A DNA stretch of 64,000 nt from Solimonas sp. K1W22B-7 (GTDB lineage Bacteria > Pseudomonadota > Gammaproteobacteria > Nevskiales > Nevskiaceae), in assembly GCF_003428335.1 (NCBI RefSeq), contig NZ_CP031704.1, positions 310,001 to 374,000 of the forward strand, read 5' to 3'. The notes under the pieces were generated by a model. The model was not told the DNA's origin and searched no databases. It saw only the letters and a program-made list of their open reading frames with translations. The position numbers and the translations under genes were made by a program. This document shows positions 34,546-42,661 of the stretch, piece after piece (position 1 is the first letter of the stretch; the number at the start of each line of letters is the position of its first letter).

Positions 34546-37500
34546 TCATGGCAGCACTCCATGGTCCAGCCGCGGCGTCAGCGCCGGTGGCGGGGGCAGG
34601 GCAATGGGCCGGTCGCGGCGCGCATGCACGAAGCGCCGCACCAGCCAGTAGAAGACCGGCGTCATCGCCAGGCCAAAGGCCGTCACGCCGATCATCCCGG
34701 CGAACACCGCCACGCCCATCGCGTGGCGCATCTCGGCACCGGCTCCGCTCGAGTACACCAGCGGCACCACGCCCATGATGAAGGCCAGCGAGGTCATCAG
34801 GATCGGGCGCAGGCGCAGGCGGCAGGCCTCCAGGATCGCGTCCATCAGCGGCAGGCCGCGCTCCTCGCCCTCCTTGGCAAACTCCACGATCAGGATCGCG
34901 TTCTTGCAGGCCAGGCCCACCAGCACGATCAGGCCGATCTGCGTGAACACGTTGTTGTCGCCGCCCGACAGCCATACGCCGGTGATGGCGCTGAACAGGC
35001 ACATCGGCAGGATCAGGATCACCACCAGCGGCAGGCTCCAGCTCTCGTACTGCGCCGCCAGTACCAGGAAGGCCAGCAGCACGCACAGCGGGAAGATCAG
35101 CAGCGCCGTGTTGCCCGCCACCAGCTGCTGGTAGGCCAGCTCGGTCCACTCGTAGGCCATGCCGTTGGGCAGCTCCGCCTTCACGATCTCCTCGATCAGC
35201 TTCTGCGCCTGCCCGCTGGAATAGCCCGGCGCCGGGCCGCCGTTGATCTCGGCGGTGACGTAGCCGTTGTAGTGCATCACCCGGTCCGGCCCCGCCGTCT
35301 GGCGCAGCCTGATGAACGTGGACAGCGGCACCATCTCGCCCTGCGCGTTGCGGATCTTCAGCTTCACCACGTCTTCCGGCTGGAGGCGGAAGGCCATGTC
35401 GGCCTGCGCGTTCACCTGGTAGGTGCGGCCAAAGCGGTTGAAGTCGTTCACGTACAGCGAGCCGAGGTAGATCTGCAGCGTCTCGTTGATCGACTGCAGG
35501 CTCACGCCCTGCGCCTGCGCCTTGTCGCGGTCGATGTCCGCAAACAGTTGCGGCACGTTGATCTGGTAGCTGCTGAACAGATTGGACAGCGCCGGCTCCT
35601 GCCGCGCCCGCTCCAGGATCTTGTTGGTCACCGTGGCCAGCTCCGCAAAGCCCAGGCCGCTGCGGTCCTCCAGCTGGATCTTGAAGCCGCCGATGGTGCC
35701 CAGGCCCGGCACCGGCGGCGGCGGGAACACCGCGATGAACGCCTCCGGAATCTTTCCGAACTGCGCGCCCAGCTGCTCCGCAATCGCATTGCCCGACAGC
35801 TCCGGCGTCCTGCGCTCGCTGAAATCATCCAGCGTGGCGAAGACGATGCCGGCATTGGGCGCATTGGTGAAGCCGTTGATCGACAGGCCCGGGAAGGCCA
35901 CCGCCGACTGGACGCCCGGCTGCTTCAGGATGATCTCGCTCATCTGGCGCATCACCTCCTCGCTGCGGTCCAGCGTCGCCGCCTCCGGCAGGTTGGCAAA
36001 GGCCACCAGGTACTGCTTGTCCTGCGAGGGCACAAAGCCCTCCGGCACCACCTTGAAGCCCAGCGCCGTCAGGCCCAGCAGGCCCGCATACACCGCCAGC
36101 ACGATCGCCGAGCCGCGCGTCAGCCGGCGCACGCTGCCCACGTAGCGCTCGGAGGCCGCGCCAAAGAAGCGGTTGAACGGCCGGAACAGCCAGCCCAGGC
36201 CCACGTCGATGCCGCGCTGCAGCCGGTCAGGCTTGGCGCCATGCTCCTTCAGCAGCACGGCCGACAGTGCCGGCGACAGCGTCAGCGAGTTGAAGGCCGA
36301 GATCAGCGTGCTGATCACCACCGTCAGCGCAAACTGCTTGTAGAACTGCCCCGTCAGGCCGCTGATGAAAGCTGTGGGCACGAATACCGCACTCAGCACC
36401 AGCGCCGTGGAGATGATCGGCCCCGTCACCTCGCGCATCGCCTGGCGCGTGGCCTCCAGCGGCTTCTTGCCCTGGGCGATGTTGCGCTCCACGTTTTCCA
36501 CCACCACGATCGCGTCGTCCACCACGATGCCGATCGCCAGCACGAAGCCGAACAGCGTCAGCGTGTTGAGTGAAAAGCCGATGGCATGCATCACCGCGAA
36601 CGTGCCCACCAGCGACACTGGCACCGCCGCCAGCGGGATCAGGCTGGCGCGCCAGTTCTGCAGGAACAGGATCACCACCAGCACCACCAGCAGCATCGCC
36701 TCGAACAGCGTGTGCACCACCGCCTTGATCGAGCCGCGCACGAACACCGTGGGGTCGTAGACGATGTTGTAGTCCAGGCCCTGGGGGAAGTCCGCCTTCA
36801 GGCGCTCCATGGTGGCGCGCACGGCGTCGGAGATCTGGATGGCGTTGGACCCCGGCCGCTGGAAGATCGGGATGGCCACCGCCGGCTTGTTGTCCAGCAG
36901 CGAGCGCAGCGCATAGTTGGCCGAGCCCAGCTCCACCCGCGCCACGTCGCGCAGGCGCGTCACCGCGCCATCGTCACGCGCCCGCACGATGATGTTGCTG
37001 AACTCTTCCTCCGTCACCAGGCGGCCGGCCGAGTCGATGCTCAGCTGGAACTCCGCCGCATTGGGCGCCGGCGGCGCGCCCAGCGTGCCCGCTGCCACTT
37101 GCTGGTTCTGCTGGCGGATCGCGCTCACGATCTCGCTGGCCGTGAGCCCGCGGCTGGCCACCTTCTCCGGGTCCAGCCAGACGCGCATGGAATAGGCGCC
37201 CGCACCGAAGATCTGCACGTCGCCCACGCCGTTGAGGCGCGCCAGCTCGTCCTTCACGCGCAGGCGGCCGTAGTTGGCGATGTAGAGCGGGTCGTAGCGG
37301 TTGTCCGGCGAGAGCAGGTGCACCACCATGGTCAGGTCCGGGCTGGCCTTGTTGGTGGTCACACCCAGGCGCTGCACCTCCGGCGGCAGCTGCGGCAGCG
37401 CCTGCGACACCCGGTTCTGCACCAGCACCTGCGCCTTGTCCACGTCGGTGCCCAGCGCAAAGGTCACGGTGAGGCTGATCGCGCCATCGGCCGTGGACTG

Positions 37501-37746
37501 GCTGAACATGTACTGCATGCCCTCCACGCCGTTGATGCTCTGCTCCAGCGGGCTGGCCACCGTCTCCGCGATCACCTTCGGGTTGGCGCCCGGGTAGCTC
37601 GCGCGCACCACCACCGTCGGCGGCGTCACCTCCGGGTATTCACTGATGGGCAGCCGCCCCAGCGAGATCGCACCCGCGATCAGGATCAGTGCCGACAACA
37701 CCGCCGCGAAGATCGGCCGGCTGATGAAGAATTGCGCGAAGTTCAC
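34546..37746 (-). CDS. RND multidrug efflux permease, MexF-like (HAE1 family)
   Basis: A 1066-residue proton-driven inner-membrane pump. It starts MNFAQFFISRPIFAAVLS. The periplasmic porter segment SMRVWLDPEKVASRGLTASEIV and the TM4 pair of Asp residues (GIVVDDAIVVVENVER) are present, with the usual 12-helix layout. MexF-type pumps export chloramphenicol, quinolones and trimethoprim in Pseudomonas; the substrate here is inferred only. Its start overlaps the adaptor stop by four bases. Confidence 0.95.
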   Translation of the reverse strand: MNFAQFFISRPIFAAVLSALILIAGAISLGRLPISEYPEVTPPTVVVRASYPGANPKVIAETVASPLEQSINGVEGMQYMFSQSTADGAISLTVTFALGTDVDKAQVLVQNRVSQALPQLPPEVQRLGVTTNKASPDLTMVVHLLSPDNRYDPLYIANYGRLRVKDELARLNGVGDVQIFGAGAYSMRVWLDPEKVASRGLTASEIVSAIRQQNQQVAAGTLGAPPAPNAAEFQLSIDSAGRLVTEEEFSNIIVRARDDGAVTRLRDVARVELGSANYALRSLLDNKPAVAIPIFQRPGSNAIQISDAVRATMERLKADFPQGLDYNIVYDPTVFVRGSIKAVVHTLFEAMLLVVLVVILFLQNWRASLIPLAAVPVSLVGTFAVMHAIGFSLNTLTLFGFVLAIGIVVDDAIVVVENVERNIAQGKKPLEATRQAMREVTGPIISTALVLSAVFVPTAFISGLTGQFYKQFALTVVISTLISAFNSLTLSPALSAVLLKEHGAKPDRLQRGIDVGLGWLFRPFNRFFGAASERYVGSVRRLTRGSAIVLAVYAGLLGLTALGFKVVPEGFVPSQDKQYLVAFANLPEAATLDRSEEVMRQMSEIILKQPGVQSAVAFPGLSINGFTNAPNAGIVFATLDDFSERRTPELSGNAIAEQLGAQFGKIPEAFIAVFPPPPVPGLGTIGGFKIQLEDRSGLGFAELATVTNKILERARQEPALSNLFSSYQINVPQLFADIDRDKAQAQGVSLQSINETLQIYLGSLYVNDFNRFGRTYQVNAQADMAFRLQPEDVVKLKIRNAQGEMVPLSTFIRLRQTAGPDRVMHYNGYVTAEINGGPAPGYSSGQAQKLIEEIVKAELPNGMAYEWTELAYQQLVAGNTALLIFPLCVLLAFLVLAAQYESWSLPLVVILILPMCLFSAITGVWLSGGDNNVFTQIGLIVLVGLACKNAILIVEFAKEGEERGLPLMDAILEACRLRLRPILMTSLAFIMGVVPLVYSSGAGAEMRHAMGVAVFAGMIGVTAFGLAMTPVFYWLVRRFVHARRDRPIALPPPPALTPRLDHGVLP

Positions 37747-39146
37747 GGCACGGCCCCGAATTCATTCGCCGTAGCGTCAAAGGGCTTCTCTCCACGAGAC
37801 GAGGCCGCGCGAGGAACGGTCCCGATGGATGCCGTCCAGGCCACCTGCAACGGAACCACATCCGCCTGCGCCTCGACAGCGGCCTGTCTCACGCCCTTGC
37901 GAACCGGCGTCGTCGAAGCCGGCGCCGGCCCCGCGGAATCCGTCCGCACCGTGCCCGTCGAAGTGGGGGCAGATTCCGCCACCGGCGCCACCGCATCACC
38001 CCGCGTCAGCTTCCGGCTGGCCTCACCCTCACCCCCCATCGCCACCCGCGTCGGCGCCACCGCCGCGCCCGGCTTCACATGCTGCAGCCCATTCACCACG
38101 ATCACATCGCCCGCCTTCAGCCCCGCCGTCACCACCCGCAGGCCATCCAGCCGCGCGCCCAGCGTCACGCCGCGGTACTCCGCCACGTTGGCATTGCTCA
38201 CCACCAGCACGTACTTCTTGTCCAGGTCCGTGCCGATGGCCTTGTCATCCACCAGCGCCGCATCAAACTCCTTGCCCGCCACCAGCCGCACCCGCGCAAA
38301 CAATCCCGGCGTAAAGGCACCAGCAGCGTTGTCCAGCGTCGCCCGCAGGCGGATCACGCCCTCGCGCGAAACGTTGTCCACAAAGTCCAGCTTCGCCTCG
38401 TGCGGCGTGCCCTCATCGTTCATGCGGCCCACGTAGACGCGTGCCTGCCCGGCGCGGTCCAGCGCGCTGAGGTAGGTGGACTCGTCCACGTCAAAGGCTA
38501 CGTACACCGGGTCTACGCTCACCAGCGTCGTCAGCACCTTGCTGCTGTCCACCAGGTTGCCCTCCGTGATCAGCGCGCGCGACACGCGGCCGTCGATCGG
38601 CGCCGTGATGCGCGTGTAGGAGAGGTCCAGCTCCGCCGCCTTCAGCGCCGCGCGCACCGAGCCCACGCCGGCCTGCGCCGCCGCCGCGCCCGCCGCCAGC
38701 TGGTCATGCTCCTCCTGCGAGATCGCGTTTTCCGCCAGCAGCGCCACCGCGCGCTCGCGCCGCGAGCCCGCCAGGCGCTGGTCCGCCTCCACGCGCTGCA
38801 GGTCGGCCCGCAGGCGCTCCACCTGGGCTGCGAACGGCGCCGGGTCGATCTGGAACAGCAGCTGGCCCTTCTTCACCAGCGCGCCCTCCGAGAAGCCCAC
38901 CTGCTGGATGTAGCCCGCCACGCGCGGCCGCAGGTCCACGCGCTGCTGCGCCTCGATCTCGCCGGTGTAGTCGCGCCAGTCCGCGATGGACCGCACCGGC
39001 ACCTCCGCCACCTGCACGGGCGTGGCCGGGGCCGCGGTTTCTTCCTGGGCCACCGACGTGCTGCAGGCGTTGAGCAGCACAGAGGCGGAGGCAAGGCCCA
39101 GCAGCAGGAAAGCGCGGCGGGCGAGGGGACGGGTTGTTGTAGTCAT
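37743..39146 (-). CDS. RND efflux periplasmic adaptor (MexE-like)
   Basis: A 467-residue membrane-fusion lipoprotein with lipobox VLLNACS. Lipoyl-like (ALVKKGQLLFQIDPAPF), coiled-coil, beta-barrel and membrane-proximal domains are in the standard order. The C-terminal 80 residues are a Thr/Ala/Pro-rich tail not typical of the family. The ATG at 39146 is chosen because it starts the signal sequence. It is first of the adaptor-pump-channel operon and divergent from a TetR gene. Confidence 0.93.
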   Translation of the reverse strand: MTTTTRPLARRAFLLLGLASASVLLNACSTSVAQEETAAPATPVQVAEVPVRSIADWRDYTGEIEAQQRVDLRPRVAGYIQQVGFSEGALVKKGQLLFQIDPAPFAAQVERLRADLQRVEADQRLAGSRRERAVALLAENAISQEEHDQLAAGAAAAQAGVGSVRAALKAAELDLSYTRITAPIDGRVSRALITEGNLVDSSKVLTTLVSVDPVYVAFDVDESTYLSALDRAGQARVYVGRMNDEGTPHEAKLDFVDNVSREGVIRLRATLDNAAGAFTPGLFARVRLVAGKEFDAALVDDKAIGTDLDKKYVLVVSNANVAEYRGVTLGARLDGLRVVTAGLKAGDVIVVNGLQHVKPGAAVAPTRVAMGGEGEASRKLTRGDAVAPVAESAPTSTGTVRTDSAGPAPASTTPVRKGVRQAAVEAQADVVPLQVAWTASIGTVPRAASSRGEKPFDATANEFGAVP

Positions 39147-39248
39147 GACGGCTCCCAAATGGAACAGGGGGAGTGAGGCCGTTGTGCCGTCCATCTGTCG
39201 GGTTCGCCTTGACTCCGGGGGGAGGCGCCTCAACAATGATGTTACGAG

Positions 39249-39290
39249 ACCGTTCGGTATCACCGTGAAGCAGATGGTAGTGACCGGTCA
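39249..39290. promoter_or_regulatory. candidate TetR operators between efflux operon and regulator
   Basis: TGACCGGTCA (39281-39290) is a perfect ten-base palindrome. ACCGTTCGGT (39249-39258) is a second, imperfect one. Both lie in the 179-base divergent region and would let one repressor control both directions, as AcrR-type regulators do. Confidence 0.55.
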
Positions 39291-39325
39291 GTCTCATTTC
39301 AAGCTTTATGTGTCCGGAGCGGACC

Positions 39326-39943
39326 ATGTCCACTGCAAGTGTTTCAAAGAAAAAGGAATCTGAGGCGCCCCCCGCGCCCCGCCTGAGCGCGCGCGACCGC
39401 ATCTTCAACGCCGCCAAGGACCTTTTCTACCGGAACGGCATCCGCGCCGTGGGCGTGGAATCCATCGCCACCGAGGCCCAGACCACCAAGATGAGCCTCT
39501 ACCGGTCCTTCACCTGCAAGGACGATCTGGTGGTGGAATACCTGCGCGAATCCGTGCGGGACTACTGGATCTGGTGGGACGAGATCGTCGCCAAGCACCC
39601 CGGCGACCCCCGCGCCGCCCTGCAAGCCATGTTCGACAGCCAGGCCAGCAAAGCCTGCACCTGCGACACCCGCGGCTGCGCCATCGGCAACGCCAGCGTC
39701 GAGCTGACCGAAGAAAACCACCCCGGTCGCGAAGTGGTCACCGAGTTCAACCGCCAGAAGCTCGAGCGCCTCACCGGCCTATGCGCCCAGGCCGGCTACC
39801 AGCAGCCGGACGCCCTGGCTCGCGGGCTGTTCCTGTTGATGGATGGCGCGTACATGAGCCTGCTGAGCCTGGGGGCGGATGGGCCGACGTCGGCGTTGCC
39901 TCTCACGGCCAAGACCCTGCTGGACGCGCATTCCCGCGCTTGA
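39326..39943 (+). CDS. TetR/AcrR family repressor of the divergent RND efflux operon
   Basis: A 205-residue repressor. The helix-turn-helix spans about 20-65: RIFNAAKDLFYRNGIRAVGVESIATEAQTTKMSLYRSF. The ligand domain has the cysteine-rich CTCDTRGCAIGNASVEL, with four Cys counting the one in FTCKDD. GGAG lies seven bases before the ATG. It is divergent from the MexE-like gene. A decayed copy of its C-terminal half lies at 41868-42168. Confidence 0.94.
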   Translation: MSTASVSKKKESEAPPAPRLSARDRIFNAAKDLFYRNGIRAVGVESIATEAQTTKMSLYRSFTCKDDLVVEYLRESVRDYWIWWDEIVAKHPGDPRAALQAMFDSQASKACTCDTRGCAIGNASVELTEENHPGREVVTEFNRQKLERLTGLCAQAGYQQPDALARGLFLLMDGAYMSLLSLGADGPTSALPLTAKTLLDAHSRA

Positions 39944-39950
39944 GCTTTTC

Positions 39951-39990
39951 ACCCCTCTCCCCTTGCGGGAGAGGGGCGGGGGAGAGGGGG
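39951..39990. repeat. short CTCTCC/GGAGAG palindrome
   Basis: ACCCCTCTCC / GGAGAGGGG stem with an extra GGGGGAGAGGGGG tail after the TetR gene. It is related to the outer arms of the MITE-like elements and to hairpins at about 15124-15160 and 24765-24785. Confidence 0.6.
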
Positions 39991-40065
39991 AGGCTAGAAG
40001 TGTTAACCCACCCCGTTCTCCCTGATCCTGGGCCCGCCAAGCCCCCGCCTTCCCGGAAAGCCCTA

Positions 40066-40092
40066 GCGCGAATACAATGTACACATTCGCGC
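40066..40092. promoter_or_regulatory. operator/promoter of RHH-RelE module
   Basis: GCGCGAAT and ATTCGCGC are perfect inverted eight-base arms with an 11-base centre (ACAATGTACAC) that contains a -10-like TACAAT. The site lies 17 bases before the antitoxin ATG, fitting autorepression by the RHH protein. Confidence 0.68.
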
Positions 40093-40108
40093 ACAACCGG
40101 AGCCCGTC

Positions 40109-40351
40109 ATGTCCACCACGATGACCATCCGCCTGGAAGAAGACACCAAGTCCCGGCTGGACAAGCTCGCCGATGCAACCAACCGCAGCCGCTCGTTTCT
40201 CGCAGCGGAAGCGATCCGCGAGTACATCGACCTCAACGAGTGGCAGATCGGCGAGGTACAAAAAGCCTTGGGTGAAGCAGACCGCGGAGAATTCGCCAGC
40301 GACGCCGAGGTGAAGGACTTCTTCGCGAACTGGCAGCGCCGTGCGGGTTAG
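40109..40351 (+). CDS. CopG/RHH-family antitoxin
   Basis: An 80-residue protein. The ribbon-helix-helix domain is at about 1-45 (MTIRLEEDTKSRLDKLADATNRSRSFL). The C-terminal tail should wrap the toxin. An inverted-repeat operator lies just upstream, and the toxin start overlaps the end of this gene by 11 bases. Together they form a ParDE/RelBE-type module. Confidence 0.9.
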   Translation: MSTTMTIRLEEDTKSRLDKLADATNRSRSFLAAEAIREYIDLNEWQIGEVQKALGEADRGEFASDAEVKDFFANWQRRAG

Positions 40352-40625
40352 GTGGCTGCAGCGCGCACTGCGTAACTTGCAGGAAGAAGCCGAGTACATC
40401 GCTGCGGACAATCCACAAGCAGCAGTCGCGACCGTCATCCACATTCAACGGACCGTGGCCTTGCTGGCGGATAACCCAGGTCTGGGGCGCGCCGGCCGCG
40501 TCGCGGGTACCCGCGAACTGATCGTGCCTGACACGCCCTACATCGTGCCGTATCGGGTACGGGGGAAAGACATCGATATCCTGCGCGTATTCCACGCACG
40601 CCGGCGCTGGCCTTCTGCGCTCTGA
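40341..40625 (+). CDS. RelE/ParE superfamily toxin
   Basis: A 94-residue basic protein read from a GTG that overlaps the antitoxin gene. Features typical of the family are the N-terminal helix pair (RALRNLQEEAEYIAADNP), GRAGRVAGTRELIV, YIVPYRVRGKDIDILRVFHARRRWP. It may act on gyrase (ParE) or ribosome-bound mRNA (RelE); the sequence is closer to ParE in style. No frame damage is seen. Confidence 0.91.
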   Translation: MRVRWLQRALRNLQEEAEYIAADNPQAAVATVIHIQRTVALLADNPGLGRAGRVAGTRELIVPDTPYIVPYRVRGKDIDILRVFHARRRWPSAL

Positions 40626-40646
40626 ATCCACATGGGCAAAGCTCCC

Positions 40647-40688
40647 GTCTGATCCTGAGCCTGTCGAAGGATCAGGGCGAACGACTTC
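40647..40688. repeat. dispersed palindromic repeat, type E copy 1
   Basis: GATCCTGAGCCTGTCGAAGGATCAGGGCGAACG, the widespread gammaproteobacterial repeat with the CTGAGCCTGTCGAAG core. It lies between two toxin-antitoxin modules. A larger relative is at 58420-58545. Confidence 0.75.
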
Positions 40689-40736
40689 CCCCAAAGCCTC
40701 CCCCAATTCGCCCCCACTGGATTTCCCCGTCCGCTA

Positions 40737-40759
40737 GATATACAGTAAAAATATATATC
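40737..40759. promoter_or_regulatory. operator/promoter of vapBC-like module
   Basis: GATATA (40737-40742) and TATATC (40754-40759) form an inverted repeat in a strongly AT-rich patch 17 bases before the antitoxin ATG. It is a likely AbrB-type binding site and -10 region. Confidence 0.5.
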
Positions 40760-40775
40760 CACCCGGAGTTTCGTC

Positions 40776-41009
40776 ATGCAGGTATCCAAGTGGGGCAACA
40801 GCCTGGCCGTGCGCCTGCCCGCCGCAGTGGTCGAGGCGCTGAAGCTGCAGGAAGGCGACGAGATCGAAATCCGCATCGCCTCCGAGCGCGAGTTCGAGGT
40901 CCGGCGCGACGGGCGCAAGCAGGCGGCGCTGGAGCGCCTGCGCAAGCTGCGCCGCCCTCTGCCCGACGGCTTCAGCTTCGACCGTGACGACGCCCAGTCA
41001 CGCAAGTGA
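40776..41009 (+). CDS. AbrB/MazE-type antitoxin (VapB)
   Basis: A 77-residue swapped-hairpin protein. MQVSKWGNSLAVRLPAAVVEALKLQEGDEIEIR is the AbrB/SpoVT fold. The C-terminal tail binds the PIN toxin. A CCCGGAG ribosome site precedes the ATG. It overlaps the toxin gene by four bases. Confidence 0.93.
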   Translation: MQVSKWGNSLAVRLPAAVVEALKLQEGDEIEIRIASEREFEVRRDGRKQAALERLRKLRRPLPDGFSFDRDDAQSRK

Positions 41010-41428
41010 AACCCTTTCTGGACACCAACATCCTGCTCTACGCCGTGGCGCAGGACGACCCGCGGGCGGAGATCGCAGACGCGCTGCTCGCGGCAGGCGG
41101 GATCATCAGCGTGCAGGCACTGAACGAGTTCGCTTCCGTCGCGCGGCGCAAGCTGAAAATGAGTTGGGACGAAGTCCACACCGCCCTCGACGCATTCCAG
41201 TCCCTCTGCCCAGACCCTGTCCCGCTGACCCTGGAGACGCACGAGCAGGCGCTGCAGTTGGCCCAGAAGTACGGGCTGAATCTCTACGACGCCCTCATGG
41301 CCTCTGCCGCGATACTCGCCGGCTGCCCGCTGATGTATTCGGAAGACATGCAGGACGGGCTTGAACTCGAGCGCCGCCTCACCATCCGCAACCCGTTCGC
41401 CGCTGGCGCGAAGCCCCGCAGCTTGTAG
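41006..41428 (+). CDS. PIN-domain toxin ribonuclease (VapC)
   Basis: A 140-residue PIN-domain endoribonuclease. Conserved acidic residues: Asp in MKPFLDTNILLYAV, Glu in NEFASVARRK, Asp in NLYDALMAS and Asp in MYSEDMQDG. The metal site is therefore complete. Partnered with the overlapping VapB gene, it should cleave a specific tRNA or rRNA unless bound. Confidence 0.94.
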   Translation: MKPFLDTNILLYAVAQDDPRAEIADALLAAGGIISVQALNEFASVARRKLKMSWDEVHTALDAFQSLCPDPVPLTLETHEQALQLAQKYGLNLYDALMASAAILAGCPLMYSEDMQDGLELERRLTIRNPFAAGAKPRSL

Positions 41429-41482
41429 CCCTTTTCCCTCTCTCCGCGCGGTCCGTGATCGCACTGGCCGACCACTCCAGTC

Positions 41483-41791
41483 TCAAGCGTTCCCCGGCTT
41501 TACCTTTTTCAGGGCTGCAGCACGGCGCTTGGCGAAACGGGCTTCTACCTCATCGTGCGGGACAACCGGACGCAGGTCTTCCAATGCCTCCTGCACCTTG
41601 GCTCGGAACCATGCGTCGTGCGCAGCAGAATCGATAGTGAAGTTGAAAGGCAGGGCACCTTCCCGTGCCACGCGCGTCAGCAGCATGCGGACCGCATCGG
41701 AGACGGTGAGTCCCAGGCTGCCGAGCACTTCGGTGGCGCGATCCTTCACGTCGGGATCGATGCGGGTCTGAACCAATGCAGTGGCGGCCAT
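41483..41791 (-). CDS. RelB/DinJ-family antitoxin without toxin
   Basis: A 102-residue ribbon-helix-helix protein: VQTRIDPDVKDRATEVLGSLGLTVSDAVRMLLTRVAREGALPF is a typical RelB/DinJ start. The ATG at 41791 follows an AGGAAC ribosome site. Downstream on its strand is the convergent VapC stop, with no RelE/YafQ toxin, so the partner seems lost or the gene is solitary. Confidence 0.88.
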   Translation of the reverse strand: MAATALVQTRIDPDVKDRATEVLGSLGLTVSDAVRMLLTRVAREGALPFNFTIDSAAHDAWFRAKVQEALEDLRPVVPHDEVEARFAKRRAAALKKVKPGNA

Positions 41792-41867
41792 GGAGAGTTC
41801 CTCAGGGAAGCTGTGGCGCCACATGTAGTTCAAATGAATGACAATGTCATCCAGCCGGATGATTCCT

Positions 41868-42168
41868 CCAGCAAGGCCTGCACCTGCGACACCTACGGCT
41901 GCGCCCTCGGCAACGCCAGCATCGAGCTGACCGAAGAAAACCCCCCGGCCGAGAGATGGTCACCGTGGCCAACCGCCAGAAGCTGGAGCGCCTCACCGGG
42001 CTATGTGCCCAGTCCGGCTACCAGCAGCCAGAGACGCTGGCGCGAGGTGCTCCTGTTGATGGATGGCGCGTATATGAGCCTGCCGAGTCTGGGGCAGATG
42101 GGCCGACGTCGGCGTTACCAGCAGTGGCGAGGGCGATGATGGCGGGGCATCCTAGAAGGGCGGACTAG
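41868..42168 (+). pseudogene. truncated, frameshifted copy of the TetR efflux repressor C-terminal half
   Basis: DNA closely matches 39645-39943 (the end of the TetR gene). The reading frame changes at least twice: SKACTCDTYGCALGNASIEL is in one frame, NRQKLERLTGLCAQSGYQQPE in the next, and LLLMDGAYMSLPSLG back in the first. The DNA-binding half is absent. It marks an old duplication with the TA genes between the two copies. Confidence 0.88.
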
Positions 42169-42253
42169 TTTTTTTGCATGCGGGCGAATCGCTCTTTTGG
42201 TTGTTGCCCGTGACGTTGCTACATCACATCGCGGCATCAACTTCGGTGAACCG

Positions 42254-42661
42254 ATGGATACTTTGAGCGAAGCCGCTCGCAGTCGAAACATGTCTCGGAT
42301 TCGAGCGTCTGATACGGCGCCAGAGCGCCTTTTAAGGCGCCTGGTTTGGGCTACACGCAAAGGGTACCGCCTCAACTTGAAAAGCCTTCCGGGAAAGCCA
42401 GATATTGCTTTCACGAAGGCTAAGCTTGCCATCTTCATGCATGGCTGTTTTTGGCATGGGCATGAAAGATGTCGTAGGGCGAATACCCCTAAATCTAATA
42501 CTCACTATTGGGCGCCAAAGATCGAAGGGAACCGTCGACGTGACGCTGCGAACGTTGCAGCCCTGGGCCAGGGAAACTGGGATGTTCTCGTTGTATGGGA
42601 ATGCGAGTTAAAAAATCCTGAAGAGGTCACGCGGAGGTTGCAGCACTTTCTAAAGCGCTAG
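42254..42661 (+). CDS. vsr: Vsr-type very short patch repair endonuclease
   Basis: Nicks DNA next to a T:G mismatch left by deamination of 5-methylcytosine. The 135-residue protein starts MDTLSEAARSRNMSRIR, the usual Vsr N-terminus. Catalytic and zinc-site motifs include LPGKPDIAF (Asp), FMHGCFWHGHERC (His and Cys) and VVWECEL. I chose the ATG at 42254 over an in-frame upstream start. It is convergent with the defence operon and overlaps its last gene by 35 bases. It fits as the repair partner of the nearby cytosine methyltransferase. Confidence 0.95.
   Translation: MDTLSEAARSRNMSRIRASDTAPERLLRRLVWATRKGYRLNLKSLPGKPDIAFTKAKLAIFMHGCFWHGHERCRRANTPKSNTHYWAPKIEGNRRRDAANVAALGQGNWDVLVVWECELKNPEEVTRRLQHFLKR

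Noticed and set aside
32813-36573. Two very long plus-strand frames opposite the RND efflux genes
   Set aside because: They are antisense to well-defined RND pump and outer-membrane genes and have low-complexity Arg/His/Gln products.
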